DNA from: Rhodothermaceae bacterium
GTDB taxonomy: Bacteria; Bacteroidota; Rhodothermia; Rhodothermales; Bin80
DNA length: 49,695 nt
Assembly (NCBI GenBank): GCA_009841335.1
Contig: VXLY01000022.1
Coordinates: forward strand, 1 to 49,695
Reading direction: 5' to 3'
Positions 25,314-34,665 of the stretch are shown in pieces. The first letter of the stretch is position 1. Each line of letters begins with the position of its first letter. Made by a program: the position numbers and the translations under genes. Under the pieces are notes generated by a model. The model made no database searches, was not told the origin of the DNA, and saw only the letters and a program-made list of their open reading frames with translations.

Positions 25314-26981
25314 ATGTCGCCCCGCATTTGCCCGGGTGTTACTCCGTGGCTCCCCAAAAACTATGTATTGACCTGCCTGCTTGGACTACTAGTAACTCTG
25401 TATACCGGCTGTGCTTCCCCAGAACCAGAGTGGATATTTGTTGAAATCACGGAGGCAGCCGGGCTTGGTAATTTCAGGCACATCAATGGTGCAGAGGGAA
25501 ATTGGTATATGCCTGAAACTTTTGGAGCCGGGGCCGTCTTTTTCGACTATAACAATGATGATTTAATTGATCTTGCGGTTGTGGGAGGACTGTCATGGAC
25601 CAACAACTCAAGCACTGGAATCTGGATGTACCGGGGTGACGGTAGTGGAAATTTTACTGATGTTACGCAGGAAACCAATCTCGGAATAGTCTCGGGTTAT
25701 GGTATGGGACTCATCGCAGGGGATATTGACCTGGATGGTGATGACGACCTCTACTTTACTTCCCTTGAGCGCAATCTGCTACTCGTTAATGACGACCATG
25801 TGTTTAAGGATGTCACAGATGCTTACGGCTTAGGCGCTCCATCAGAATGGAATGTAGCCGCATTGTTTCTGGATGCCAATCTTGATGGCTGGTTAGATCT
25901 TTATGTAACGGGGTACGTCGACTGGACTCCAGAAACCGATCTGGTTTGTACTAGCGACGGTACACAAAAGCGATACTGCACACCGGAACTCTACACGGGC
26001 ACGCCAGGGCGCTTCTATTTGAATCGGGGAGATGGTACATTCATCGAGCAAACGGAAGAATCCGGACTCGCAGGCTCAGGAAAAACTCTGGGAGCAGTCA
26101 CTATGGACATCAACAGGGACGGCTGGCCCGATATCGTGCTGGCTAATGACACTGACCCCGATCAGCTTTTCCTGAATCTTCAGGATGGTACCTTTGAAGA
26201 CATTGGGCTTGCCCGGGGTATGGCCCTGGATATGCGTGGACGGGCGCGCGCCGGCATGGGTATTGATGTAGGTGTTGTTGACTCCACCGGAGAGCCGACA
26301 ATTTTCATAGGTCATTTTCAGGACCAAATGAACGGCGTATACAGATATACACCATTGGGTTTTTTTGAAGAGCGTGGCCCGAAGAGTGGTATTGGTCCGC
26401 TAAGCATACCGGCGCTGACATTTGGATTAGTCTTGTTCGACGCTGAACTTGACGGGGATTTAGATCTATTGGCAGCCAACGGTCACATTAACCCGCAAGC
26501 CAGCGAATTCAGCGATATTTCGCATTACAGGCAGCTCGCACAACTCTTCGTAAATGACGGTTATGGCGTATTCACGGATGAGGCCCCCAGCCTCGGGCTG
26601 ACACTCCCAATGGTGGGACGGGGAGCTGCTACGGCGGACATTGATCTCGACGGTGACCTTGACTTCCTCATTACAGAAAACAATGGGCCACTCTACCTAT
26701 TCCGCAATGATCTGCCCTCGGAAAATAACTGGTTACGTGTACAACTGGATGGACAGGCAATTGATGCTGTGATCGAAGTCCAGACCGGAACCCTGAAACA
26801 ATCCCGCCGCGTGCGTGCCGGACACAGCTATGCTTCCCAATCCGAAAAGACAGCTACATTTGGGCTGGGATCATTTAAAGATGCAGACACTGTTACCGTA
26901 CGTTGGCCCAGCGGTCAGGTAACCCGGCAAACCGATATTGCAGCAAATCAAACCCTCCGCCTCCGTGAGTCGGGTCAATGA
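25314..26981 (+). CDS. CRTAC1-type lipoprotein: FG-GAP/VCBS repeats with ASPIC/UnbV domain
   Basis: ATG 25314 gives a 555-residue lipoprotein (LLGLLVTLYTGC lipobox). An earlier in-frame start at 25221 lies inside lacI and lacks signal character. FG-GAP/VCBS propeller blades carry calcium-type DxDxDGxxD loops (GDIDLDGDDDLYF, FLDANLDGWLDLY, MDINRDGWPDIVL, ADIDLDGDLDFLI). The C-terminal ASPIC/UnbV domain begins NNWLRVQLDG and ends VRWPSGQVTRQ. The function of such surface propellers is not known. Its stop overlaps the start of the TPR gene by 4 bases. A homologous pair in the same order lies at 40371-42848 on the other strand. Confidence 0.87.
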   Translation: MSPRICPGVTPWLPKNYVLTCLLGLLVTLYTGCASPEPEWIFVEITEAAGLGNFRHINGAEGNWYMPETFGAGAVFFDYNNDDLIDLAVVGGLSWTNNSSTGIWMYRGDGSGNFTDVTQETNLGIVSGYGMGLIAGDIDLDGDDDLYFTSLERNLLLVNDDHVFKDVTDAYGLGAPSEWNVAALFLDANLDGWLDLYVTGYVDWTPETDLVCTSDGTQKRYCTPELYTGTPGRFYLNRGDGTFIEQTEESGLAGSGKTLGAVTMDINRDGWPDIVLANDTDPDQLFLNLQDGTFEDIGLARGMALDMRGRARAGMGIDVGVVDSTGEPTIFIGHFQDQMNGVYRYTPLGFFEERGPKSGIGPLSIPALTFGLVLFDAELDGDLDLLAANGHINPQASEFSDISHYRQLAQLFVNDGYGVFTDEAPSLGLTLPMVGRGAATADIDLDGDLDFLITENNGPLYLFRNDLPSENNWLRVQLDGQAIDAVIEVQTGTLKQSRRVRAGHSYASQSEKTATFGLGSFKDADTVTVRWPSGQVTRQTDIAANQTLRLRESGQ

Positions 26982-28141
26982 GAATACACGTACTCATAAT
27001 CATCCTGATGCTGTCGGCCTGCAGCCCTCGAGATAGCAATCCCGGACGGGCGAAACTCATACAAGCGTCGCAGGAAGCATTAGAGCTCCGGGATTACCAC
27101 GAGGCCCTGAATCTGGCTGACAGCGCACTTACACTTGATAACCAATCGGCGGATGCGTATTTCATGCGTGGACGCATCTACTTCGAACTTCAGCAGTGGG
27201 ATAACGCAGAGGCGGCATACCTGGCTGTTATCAAAATAGAACGAGATTACCCCGGCGTCAGACACAATCTTGGCAACGTCTACTATGGGCAGCGGCAAAA
27301 CCGCCAAGCTCTTGATCAATTTATTCAAGCCATCAACGACAGCGCTGCTGCGATGTCATGGCATGCTGCGGGGGCGGTATATAATGTTCTAAGCGAGCCC
27401 GACAGTGCAGTTGCTGCATTCAGGCAGGCAATTGTTCTGGACTCCCTTTATGCCCCCGCACATACCAGCCTGGCCGATTGGCTGGAGCAACAGGGAAGCT
27501 ACACCGAATCCTTGGCTCATACCAGAATGGCACTGAGAATTCGGCCGAATCACCTTGCAGATCAGGTTCGACAGGGAAGACTTCTCTTGCGACTTGGTCG
27601 CAGTGAAGAGGCTGTGCCTCTTCTTCAAGACATCGTTATTAGGAATCCGCGGACCGCAGAACCTCAATACGTATTAGGACAGGCACTCCAGCAATTGGGG
27701 GAGTCCGATCAATCCTCCAGAATTCTTACCAAAGCGGACTCTTTGCGAGCTATTGAGCAAACAGCAGGTCGCCTGGCCAACACTGCGAACCGTCAACCTA
27801 CTAACTTTCAGGCGCAAGTTGACTATGCGACCGCGCTTCGCCACTCCGGCCGCACAGAAGAAGCTTTGAGAGTATACCTGATTGCGCGTGCTCTCCGGCC
27901 GAACAATATAAATCTGCAGTTTCATATTGCGAATGCTAAAATGGCACTGGGTAGCCTCGAGGAGGCAGAGCAGGAACTACTGCACATTTTGGTTACTGAC
28001 TCGAACTACGTTCTCGCATGGTTGAGCTTGGGAGAGATCTATGTAAAGACCAACCGTACGGCACTGGCAAGAGAAGCCTGGCAAAAGGCTGTCCTCGTTG
28101 ATCCAGATCATCCAGCTGTGCAAAGATTGGCTAGGCAGTAA
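26978..28141 (+). CDS. TPR lipoprotein, partner of the CRTAC1 protein
   Basis: This 387-residue protein has a lipoprotein signal (VLIIILMLSAC) and about eight tetratricopeptide repeats. Examples are SADAYFMRGRIYFELQQWDNAEAAY, written in parts as SADAYFMRGRIYFEL and QQWDNAEAAY, and GNVYYGQRQNRQALDQF. TPRs form protein-binding superhelices, so this probably scaffolds the upstream CRTAC1 propeller in the periplasm or at the outer membrane. The ATGA overlap with the upstream stop indicates coupled translation. Confidence 0.85.
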   Translation: MRIHVLIIILMLSACSPRDSNPGRAKLIQASQEALELRDYHEALNLADSALTLDNQSADAYFMRGRIYFELQQWDNAEAAYLAVIKIERDYPGVRHNLGNVYYGQRQNRQALDQFIQAINDSAAAMSWHAAGAVYNVLSEPDSAVAAFRQAIVLDSLYAPAHTSLADWLEQQGSYTESLAHTRMALRIRPNHLADQVRQGRLLLRLGRSEEAVPLLQDIVIRNPRTAEPQYVLGQALQQLGESDQSSRILTKADSLRAIEQTAGRLANTANRQPTNFQAQVDYATALRHSGRTEEALRVYLIARALRPNNINLQFHIANAKMALGSLEEAEQELLHILVTDSNYVLAWLSLGEIYVKTNRTALAREAWQKAVLVDPDHPAVQRLARQ

Positions 28142-28554
28142 CCCCATCCATGATATTGTCCTCCAGCGATGTCCACTTAATGATTCATCTGAAAATCAAT
28201 TGCACAGTTCAGTCAGCCCCGGCCCCAGGTGTTCAATGTAAGCTTCAAGCACAGTGAACACTTCTCAAAACCGAAACCCGCAGGACGCGAAAACAGCTGC
28301 AAATGATGAGTTCTATTTGCAGCTTTCCAACATTGAGAAATAGCCTGAGCATTACACCAATACGCTCTAGAACAGGATTGTCTACGGTAACTGCAATGAC
28401 TCGCGTGTGAACATATTTTTGTATATTTTCCATCCATTATTGGGCCTGGGCTATGTGTGTTGCTCACTACATGCTAAAAGAATCTGGAATAAATCCTGCA
28501 AAGTTGACACCGTCATCGTGACCAATTGTCGTTTAACCTCAACAAAATATCTTC
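28142..28554. other. Intergenic region with hairpin, upstream of merC-like gene
   Basis: No gene is supported; minus-strand frames here have no protein-like character. It contains a 10-bp inverted repeat (28295-28324) and TATTTTTG at 28414-28421. The latter fits the Bacteroidota -7 consensus TAnnTTTG, although no matching -33 TTTG is evident. Confidence 0.4.
28295..28324. terminator. Perfect 10-bp hairpin
   Basis: AGCTGCAAAT and ATTTGCAGCT are exact reverse complements around a 10-base loop. On the minus strand the stem is followed by GTTTTC; on the plus strand by TTCC. It lies 154 bases after the TPR gene and 230 bases before the merC-like gene. A terminator or a regulator site is possible. 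Confidence 0.4.
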
Positions 28555-28929
28555 ATGACGACCAGTACTACCCGTCCTCCACTTGACGCGACGGGCATCA
28601 TCTTTTCTTCACTGTGCTTTCTGCACTGCCTTGCCGTACCGTTTATCGCTACGGGTGCGCTGGCGTGGGTTGCCTCCGAAGTCATTCACATTGGCTTAAC
28701 AATAGTCCTTGCGGGCGTCGTCCTTCTCGTAGCTTTACCCAGTTACAAGCAACACCGCCACGCCGTCGTGCCCACCTTGCTATTAAGTGGCCTCGCTTTG
28801 CTCATTGTCGCTGTCCTCACCGAGGGTGTGCTGGGCGAATCCGCCGAAACTAGCCTGACAGCCCTCGGATCTGTTGTCCTCCTGCTTGGCCACGTCCTGA
28901 ACTTGCGGTTTCGGAGGACATGTGTATAG
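28555..28929 (+). CDS. MerC-domain small membrane protein
   Basis: This 124-residue protein has four predicted TM helices. Its N-terminal motif SSLCFLHCLAVPFI matches the CxxHC-like metal-binding signature of MerC transport proteins. MerC carries mercuric ions in mer operons, but stand-alone MerC-domain proteins in the Bacteroidota and relatives are often of unknown or zinc-related function. No merA, merR or merT is nearby, so mercury resistance should not be assumed. It is monocistronic. Confidence 0.82.
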   Translation: MTTSTTRPPLDATGIIFSSLCFLHCLAVPFIATGALAWVASEVIHIGLTIVLAGVVLLVALPSYKQHRHAVVPTLLLSGLALLIVAVLTEGVLGESAETSLTALGSVVLLLGHVLNLRFRRTCV

Positions 28930-29341
28930 CGGCCTTACCTAAGTAGATTCAGCCTCTACATCGAAAAGGATCCTTAAAATCCAAGGAAACGCTAAATCCA
29001 GAGTGGCAGGAGGCTAGGCATTCCTATTATTCTGCAGTGGCTTGAACCTTCATCACCAGATCACGGTGAACCCACTCTCGAATTCTCGTAATCTGACTTA
29101 GTTGAACCAAATTTGTATGTCTAAATTAGCAGGATCACCAGGTGAGTAAATAGAATTTTGAATAACGCTCCAAGAAATCCGAAAATAAGAGACGAGTGTA
29201 CACACTTAATGAGAAATTCCTTATCTTTCCGTCGTACCACCAAAAATCGGGAGTGGGTTTGTGTGTTCTGCTCTCTGAAAACCTTTTCTAGCGTATATTT
29301 TGGCGTACTGGAACCATCTATTCACTAATCTGACAACAGCA
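28930..29341. other. Long 5' region of the glycan-type operon
   Basis: No gene is seen. Two TCACC...GGTGA inverted pairs occur (29053-29069 with a 7-base spacer and 29135-29145 with a 1-base spacer). They could be operator half-sites for the downstream operon. A palindrome AAGGATCCTT lies near 28967. Confidence 0.35.
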
Positions 29342-31903
29342 ATGAGGCACACTGCTATCTACTTGTTTACCGTCATCCTGCTGCTTTTTGCAGCCTCGGA
29401 TGCCCGCGGACAGGCTGGTCCACCACTGGGGGATGACTTCATTTTCTTTGTTAATGGAACCAACACATTGGTCCCTTCCTTTGATGGCAATATCATAGAA
29501 GATCCGGCTGATCCGACAAATGCGATCGTCGAATATGTGTATGGGAACTGGGCTTTCCAAGCCTTTCGCTTCCCCGCAGATGTTGGCGTCGATATATCAC
29601 AAAACCGTGCCGACGGTGATGTGCTGCATGCCAGGATTTGGGTTGATCCGGCAAACGCCGGAATGCCAAACGTCCAGCTTATGTTTGAAGACAAGACAGA
29701 CGGAAGCTCGGCTGATGACGGTTCTGCTGACCTGCCCTTCCGTCTAGCTTGGCGCATACCTGAAAGTATGCGGGATGGCCAGTGGCATGAAGTTTCAATT
29801 CCGTTGCCCCCGGCCACCTATACCGAACTCGAAGACGCCAAGACGGCCAGCACTCTGGACGGCTTGGACAGCCTATGGAAATATGTAGGCGCCTGGTCCA
29901 GTGGAGGATTTGGGGTTGGCGTTGGTGATGAACTTGGCCCTAATACAGTAGACAACCCTCAGCTTTGGGAAGAGTTTGAATGGACCAACGTCCAGAACAT
30001 TGGGGTCTTCTTTGACAACAATACAGGCGGAGGTACCATTTATGTAGACGACGTCTATATCGGAGCAGAAAACCTGGATCTCTCTGTGGCAAATGATCCC
30101 GTAAGTGCAGCCGCGGGGGTTTCGGTTACGGCTACAGCCGACAGTAATATGATATCGTGGATGCCCGTAGATGGTGCGGACGGATACAACGTCTATTCCA
30201 GCGTCAATGACATAACGGACATTAAGGCGAGTGGAGTTAGTTTGGCTGCACGAGCTACTGGCGGCGTGACCTCCGTCCACCACAAAATTGAGGTTCCACA
30301 CGCATCATTGGCTCCACTTACGGTACACTACGCAGTAACAACGTTAAGTGGGTTCGGAGTTGAAAACACTGACATATCAATGAGCAAGGGGGAGGTCGCG
30401 AATGAAAACCTTCCCATTCAGGCTCATATTGCGGAACTGACTGAGGACGAAATAAATCACCTTACTGACCAGCTCTTCGGTGACATGTTTGACAATGTAG
30501 TGGAGGATGGCTTTCCTGATGGGTACATGCCTTTTGAGCTTAATCGGGCACGCTCCAAGCCCGGAGATGGTGGCCAGTTAACCCCAGACGAGGACCTGAG
30601 CGCCAAGCTCTGGGCAGGTTATGGTGCTGACCCTCCTGAACTGTACCTCTATGTGGAGGTGACCGACGATGAGATTACCTTGCAGGCTGCAGGTGGAAAT
30701 CCAGCTGACGGCTGGCAACATGACAGCATTGAATTTGGATGGGGAAACTACGATGTGCGAGATGTTGATGGCGGTGGGATCTTCTCGGGTACCCCGCATC
30801 AGGATATTATGCGTGGCGATTTTGCTGATTATCAATTCCGGCTTATGGGTCAAGGCGACGGTACCAAAGCGGGTACTGCCGGAGCCATCTTTGTTGGCTG
30901 GAGCATAGATGCCGTCCCACAAGGTGCGGGAGCAATTTATGATCAGCTAATGGACGCTAGTGGCCAGGTCTCGGGCTATAAGTTGCTCTCCGTGATCCCG
31001 CTGGATCAGATCCAGAATACTGATCAAATGGATGCCATTACTCCTCTCCCCACAGGCTCGGATGTCTCCTACTTCCCATTCAACTTCGTGCTGAATGATG
31101 GAGACGGAGGAAATCGCGATAATCAGATCCAGTGGTCCCTTAAGGGCAATGCCGACGGACAGTGGTGGAATACACCGGCGCAATGGCCCGCTGTAGCCTT
31201 GGCTGGCCGGGAAGCGCAAGGTGGTATGATGAGGGCGGAAATTGAGCTTTCCGAAATGGCGGCTGGTGCAGCAATCACCACCATATCTGTGGATGAGGCC
31301 GGGAGTCAGACCTACTACGTGAAACTCACCTCAGAACCATCGGCGGATGTGATGGTGGCCATTACAGGGCAGGACGGAACGGATCTAACGCTGGATAATG
31401 ATGGGGATGCGAGTACAGATTTTTCGGGCCTGACGTTTACGATGCAGAACTGGGACACAGCACAGGCGGTCATGATGACGGCGGCGATAGATGGAGATGG
31501 AGACGATGACATGGTGACACTCGTGCACACTGCGTCTAGTACAGACATGGACTACGATGGCAAGACCATGAACCTGGAGGTGACGGTTACCGACGTGACC
31601 CAGACAAGTCTTGAAGACGTCAATGAGCTTCCAAAAGAGATCGCCTTGGACCAGAACTATCCCAACCCCTTCAATCCAAGCACATCAATTCAATTCGCAC
31701 TGCCTGAATCCGAAACCGTTACGCTGCGTGTCTTTGACACACTCGGAAGACCAGTCGCAACCCTCCTGAATCAAAAGCCACAGACAGCAGGGACGCATAC
31801 CGTAAGTTTTGACGGTGCTGGATTAGCCTCAGGCGTCTATATTTACAGACTGGAAGTTGGGACGTCCGTAGTAATGACACGGTACATGCAATTGATCAAA
31901 TAA
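29342..31903 (+). CDS. T9SS-exported protein with CBM9-like domains and sorting domain
   Basis: From ATG 29342 (signal peptide AIYLFTVILLLFAASDARG) the product is 853 residues; an upstream start at 29300 only adds a non-signal leader. The first beta-sandwich region (about 30-250) looks carbohydrate-binding-like and is followed by an FN3-like part (about 255-345). A second sandwich (about 375-625) with LYLYVEVTDDEI and DSIEFGWGNYDV resembles CBM9-like modules. Residues from about 630 form a Calx-beta-like cassette plus T9SS sorting domain (LDQNYPNPFNPSTSI... VYIYRLEVG). No catalytic domain is visible. The stop overlaps the next ATG in TAATG, showing an operon with the SusC-like receptor. Confidence 0.82.
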   Translation: MRHTAIYLFTVILLLFAASDARGQAGPPLGDDFIFFVNGTNTLVPSFDGNIIEDPADPTNAIVEYVYGNWAFQAFRFPADVGVDISQNRADGDVLHARIWVDPANAGMPNVQLMFEDKTDGSSADDGSADLPFRLAWRIPESMRDGQWHEVSIPLPPATYTELEDAKTASTLDGLDSLWKYVGAWSSGGFGVGVGDELGPNTVDNPQLWEEFEWTNVQNIGVFFDNNTGGGTIYVDDVYIGAENLDLSVANDPVSAAAGVSVTATADSNMISWMPVDGADGYNVYSSVNDITDIKASGVSLAARATGGVTSVHHKIEVPHASLAPLTVHYAVTTLSGFGVENTDISMSKGEVANENLPIQAHIAELTEDEINHLTDQLFGDMFDNVVEDGFPDGYMPFELNRARSKPGDGGQLTPDEDLSAKLWAGYGADPPELYLYVEVTDDEITLQAAGGNPADGWQHDSIEFGWGNYDVRDVDGGGIFSGTPHQDIMRGDFADYQFRLMGQGDGTKAGTAGAIFVGWSIDAVPQGAGAIYDQLMDASGQVSGYKLLSVIPLDQIQNTDQMDAITPLPTGSDVSYFPFNFVLNDGDGGNRDNQIQWSLKGNADGQWWNTPAQWPAVALAGREAQGGMMRAEIELSEMAAGAAITTISVDEAGSQTYYVKLTSEPSADVMVAITGQDGTDLTLDNDGDASTDFSGLTFTMQNWDTAQAVMMTAAIDGDGDDDMVTLVHTASSTDMDYDGKTMNLEVTVTDVTQTSLEDVNELPKEIALDQNYPNPFNPSTSIQFALPESETVTLRVFDTLGRPVATLLNQKPQTAGTHTVSFDGAGLASGVYIYRLEVGTSVVMTRYMQLIK

Positions 31904-32503
31904 TGCATGGTCAGCTGCGTCGCAGCTTTGCTGCGTCGCTCATACTTTTACTGATGATCGGTGCTGGAGGGACGGGTAACTTATTTGCCCGCCCCTCCGG
32001 TCCGACTGGTAAGATTGCTGGAAGGGTCTTGGAAGCAGGCACCAATCAAGGGCTTCCTGGCGTCAATGTTATTCTTGAGGGCACCGTGATTGGGGGTGTG
32101 ACCGACGCTGACGGGTACTACTATATCCTCAATATTCCGCCTGGCACCTACAGCGTCCGGGCCTCCTTCGTAGGTTTCGCAACGGTCACTACCCAGAACG
32201 TCCGCGTAGTTCAGGACCAAACAACAACTGTTAATTTTGTACTGCGTGAGGAGGCAATTCTCGGCGAAGAGATTGTGGTCGTAGCTGAGCGCCCGATCGT
32301 AGAGATGGATCGCACTACGACCACTGCTGTTATTGATGCGGAGCAACTTGAAGTCCTACCCGTAACGAATGTGCGAGATGCAATCAATCTGCAGGCGGGT
32401 GTCGTTGATGGCCACTTCCGGGGAGGACGTACCGGTGAAGTGACCTATCTGGTTAACGGTGTACCAATTACCAACGCATTCAGTAAAGACGCCGCATTCG
32501 AAA
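31225..32503 (+). repeat. Copy 1 of a 1.28-kb duplicated block
   Basis: This spans the C-terminal cassette of the T9SS protein and the first 200 codons of the receptor gene. It aligns colinearly with 45022-46285; the 15-base length difference is explained by one 16-base deletion and one 1-base insertion in copy 2. This copy is the intact one. Confidence 0.9.
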
Positions 32504-34665
32504 TTGAACAGAATATGGTTGAGAGCCTGGAGGTGATCAGTGGAGTATTTAATGCTGAGTATGGCCAGGCGACGAGTGGCGTAGTGAATATAGTAACCAA
32601 GGACGTACCTGACCGGTGGAGTGGCTCTTTGCTGGCCTACGCAGGTGTCATCGCGAGTAACCGGGAACTGGAATTTGTCGGTCGCACAACCGATCCCGGT
32701 TCATCACTCACTGCCGCGGACTTCAAACCCGATACTGTCTCCTACATGGACGCTGCAAGCCTGCCGAATCTCCTTGATGTGCAGGCTTCGCTGGGAGGAC
32801 CACTGATCCGTAACCGCCTCGGTCTGCAGGCAACAGTTCGCTACCTGCAGGATAACTCACACTTTATCGGACGAAACCTGTTTGCTCCGTCGGATTCTTC
32901 CCAGAACCTGAATACCGGGTTACCCCGTGACGCCTGGATCATTGATTCCTCAGGAGATGGCGCGTTCGTGCCCCGTAACAGTACTGAGCGCCTGTCCGTG
33001 AATGCTACCCTGGGATACGCGATAACACCACGGGTTAATGTAGACTACAACGTCTTCTTCCAATCTGGTACGTTCCAGCCTTACAACCATAACCTCAAGT
33101 ACATCCCTGACGGCATCAATACCGTACATTTCCTTAATCAGACTCACATCCTCGGATTGCATTACACCATAGGTAGTAGCGCGTTTGCAAATCTCTCTTA
33201 TAGCTACCTGCATGATAAAACGGAAGTGTACCTGTTTGAGTCGCCTTTCGACGAACGTTACGTGAGCAGTGACTTCTCCTTTTTGCAGGGGGCAAACGCA
33301 TTTGCCGTTGGTGGTAATGACCTTTCTACCAGCGATCAGCTTACAGCAACTCATACTGTTGTTGCCGACTACTCTCATCAGCTCAATCGCGTGCACCTGA
33401 TGAAAATTGGAATGCAGGCCCGCTTGCATACCCTGGACAACAGGGACTTTGGGATTGAACGCTCCTTCCGGACCGGTAATCTACCCCAACCCTCGCCCGA
33501 CCAGTTCGCCGATAACTCTCTCCAAGCAAATCCCGTAGAGTTTTCCGCCTATGTGCAGGATAAGATGGAGTTTACCGGACTTATTGTTAATGCGGGCCTG
33601 CGCTTCGATTATTTTGATCCTGATTATCTATCACCATTGGACTGGGGACAGGGAGAACTTGAAGAAATACCGGACCCCGACAATCCCGAAAATTCAATCT
33701 CCAATCGTGAACCGGCCAAAGTAGACATGCAGCTCAGCCCACGCCTAGGCGTGGCTTTTCCCATTTCGGAAACAGGAGTTATGCGTTTTTCGGCTGGGCT
33801 GTTCTTCCAGATTCCCTCATTCGGGCTTCTATACACGAACCCGGAGTACGAGGTCAACCCCGCCTCCTTATCGAATTCATTTGGTAACCCAGGAATTAAT
33901 CCTGAGCGCACACTTTCCTTTGAGGTTGGCCTGCAACAGGGATTCACACGCCGGATTGGTATGGAGATCACGATCTTTTCGAAAGATGTACGTAATCTCA
34001 CCGGCCAGGAAATTGCGCGAACCCCGCAGGGAGACTTCATTATCCGGTGGATCAACCGGGACTACGGCACCATAAGGGGCCTCACCTTCTCACTCTTCCA
34101 GCGACCTGGTGGCATCCTGAACTGGACTATTGACTACACCCTGCAGTTTGCCGAAGGAACTTCCTCCAGCCCGGGTGAAGCCTTTGGTCGGCAACAGGCC
34201 GGTCTGGACGAAATTCTTTCCCTTGTACGTCTGGACTGGGACCGCAGACACGTACTCAACAATACTATCACCGTAGAACCGGTAACCGGACTCTCCGTCA
34301 CATTCATCAACCGACTACAGAGCGGTACGCCCTACACAACCGTACGTGAGTTTATTCGATCTTCAAAGAAGAATAACGCAACCAAGCCGTCTATATTCGG
34401 TACGGATGTACGCATTTACTACCGTATACCCGGCATCAAAGCGAACCTGCAACTGTTCCTGCAGGCCCAGAACCTCTTTGATACGGTGCAGGAAGTGGGG
34501 GTTTACGAGGATACTGGAAGGGCCGACGAATCTGTTACACTAGAATTATTCCGGCGAACGGGTGCACAGGTGGGAGGGCTAAACAGCTTGGACGAGTTTT
34601 ATTATCGCCAGGAAAACTTTGGAGCACCCCGCAAGGTCAGTGTCGGGCTCAATTACCGTTTCTAA
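31903..34665 (+). CDS. SusC-like TonB-dependent receptor
   Basis: This 920-residue outer-membrane receptor has a signal peptide, then a carboxypeptidase-regulatory-like domain (about 35-115: GKIAGRVLEAGTNQGLPGVNVIL, in parts GKIAGRVLEA and GLPGVNVIL). The plug (about 130-235: NVRDAINLQAGVVDGHFRGG, GVPITNAF, YGQATSGVVNIVTKD) and a barrel ending FGAPRKVSVGLNYRF follow. It probably imports an oligosaccharide or other large ligand. No SusD lipoprotein follows; instead there is an 1126-residue T9SS protein. Start and stop both overlap neighbours as TAATG. Confidence 0.9.
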   Translation: MHGQLRRSFAASLILLLMIGAGGTGNLFARPSGPTGKIAGRVLEAGTNQGLPGVNVILEGTVIGGVTDADGYYYILNIPPGTYSVRASFVGFATVTTQNVRVVQDQTTTVNFVLREEAILGEEIVVVAERPIVEMDRTTTTAVIDAEQLEVLPVTNVRDAINLQAGVVDGHFRGGRTGEVTYLVNGVPITNAFSKDAAFEIEQNMVESLEVISGVFNAEYGQATSGVVNIVTKDVPDRWSGSLLAYAGVIASNRELEFVGRTTDPGSSLTAADFKPDTVSYMDAASLPNLLDVQASLGGPLIRNRLGLQATVRYLQDNSHFIGRNLFAPSDSSQNLNTGLPRDAWIIDSSGDGAFVPRNSTERLSVNATLGYAITPRVNVDYNVFFQSGTFQPYNHNLKYIPDGINTVHFLNQTHILGLHYTIGSSAFANLSYSYLHDKTEVYLFESPFDERYVSSDFSFLQGANAFAVGGNDLSTSDQLTATHTVVADYSHQLNRVHLMKIGMQARLHTLDNRDFGIERSFRTGNLPQPSPDQFADNSLQANPVEFSAYVQDKMEFTGLIVNAGLRFDYFDPDYLSPLDWGQGELEEIPDPDNPENSISNREPAKVDMQLSPRLGVAFPISETGVMRFSAGLFFQIPSFGLLYTNPEYEVNPASLSNSFGNPGINPERTLSFEVGLQQGFTRRIGMEITIFSKDVRNLTGQEIARTPQGDFIIRWINRDYGTIRGLTFSLFQRPGGILNWTIDYTLQFAEGTSSSPGEAFGRQQAGLDEILSLVRLDWDRRHVLNNTITVEPVTGLSVTFINRLQSGTPYTTVREFIRSSKKNNATKPSIFGTDVRIYYRIPGIKANLQLFLQAQNLFDTVQEVGVYEDTGRADESVTLELFRRTGAQVGGLNSLDEFYYRQENFGAPRKVSVGLNYRF

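Noticed and set aside
28213..28467. 84-codon minus-strand frame upstream of the merC-like gene
   Set aside because: It has no domain, signal or start context, and it crosses the hairpin at 28295-28324.
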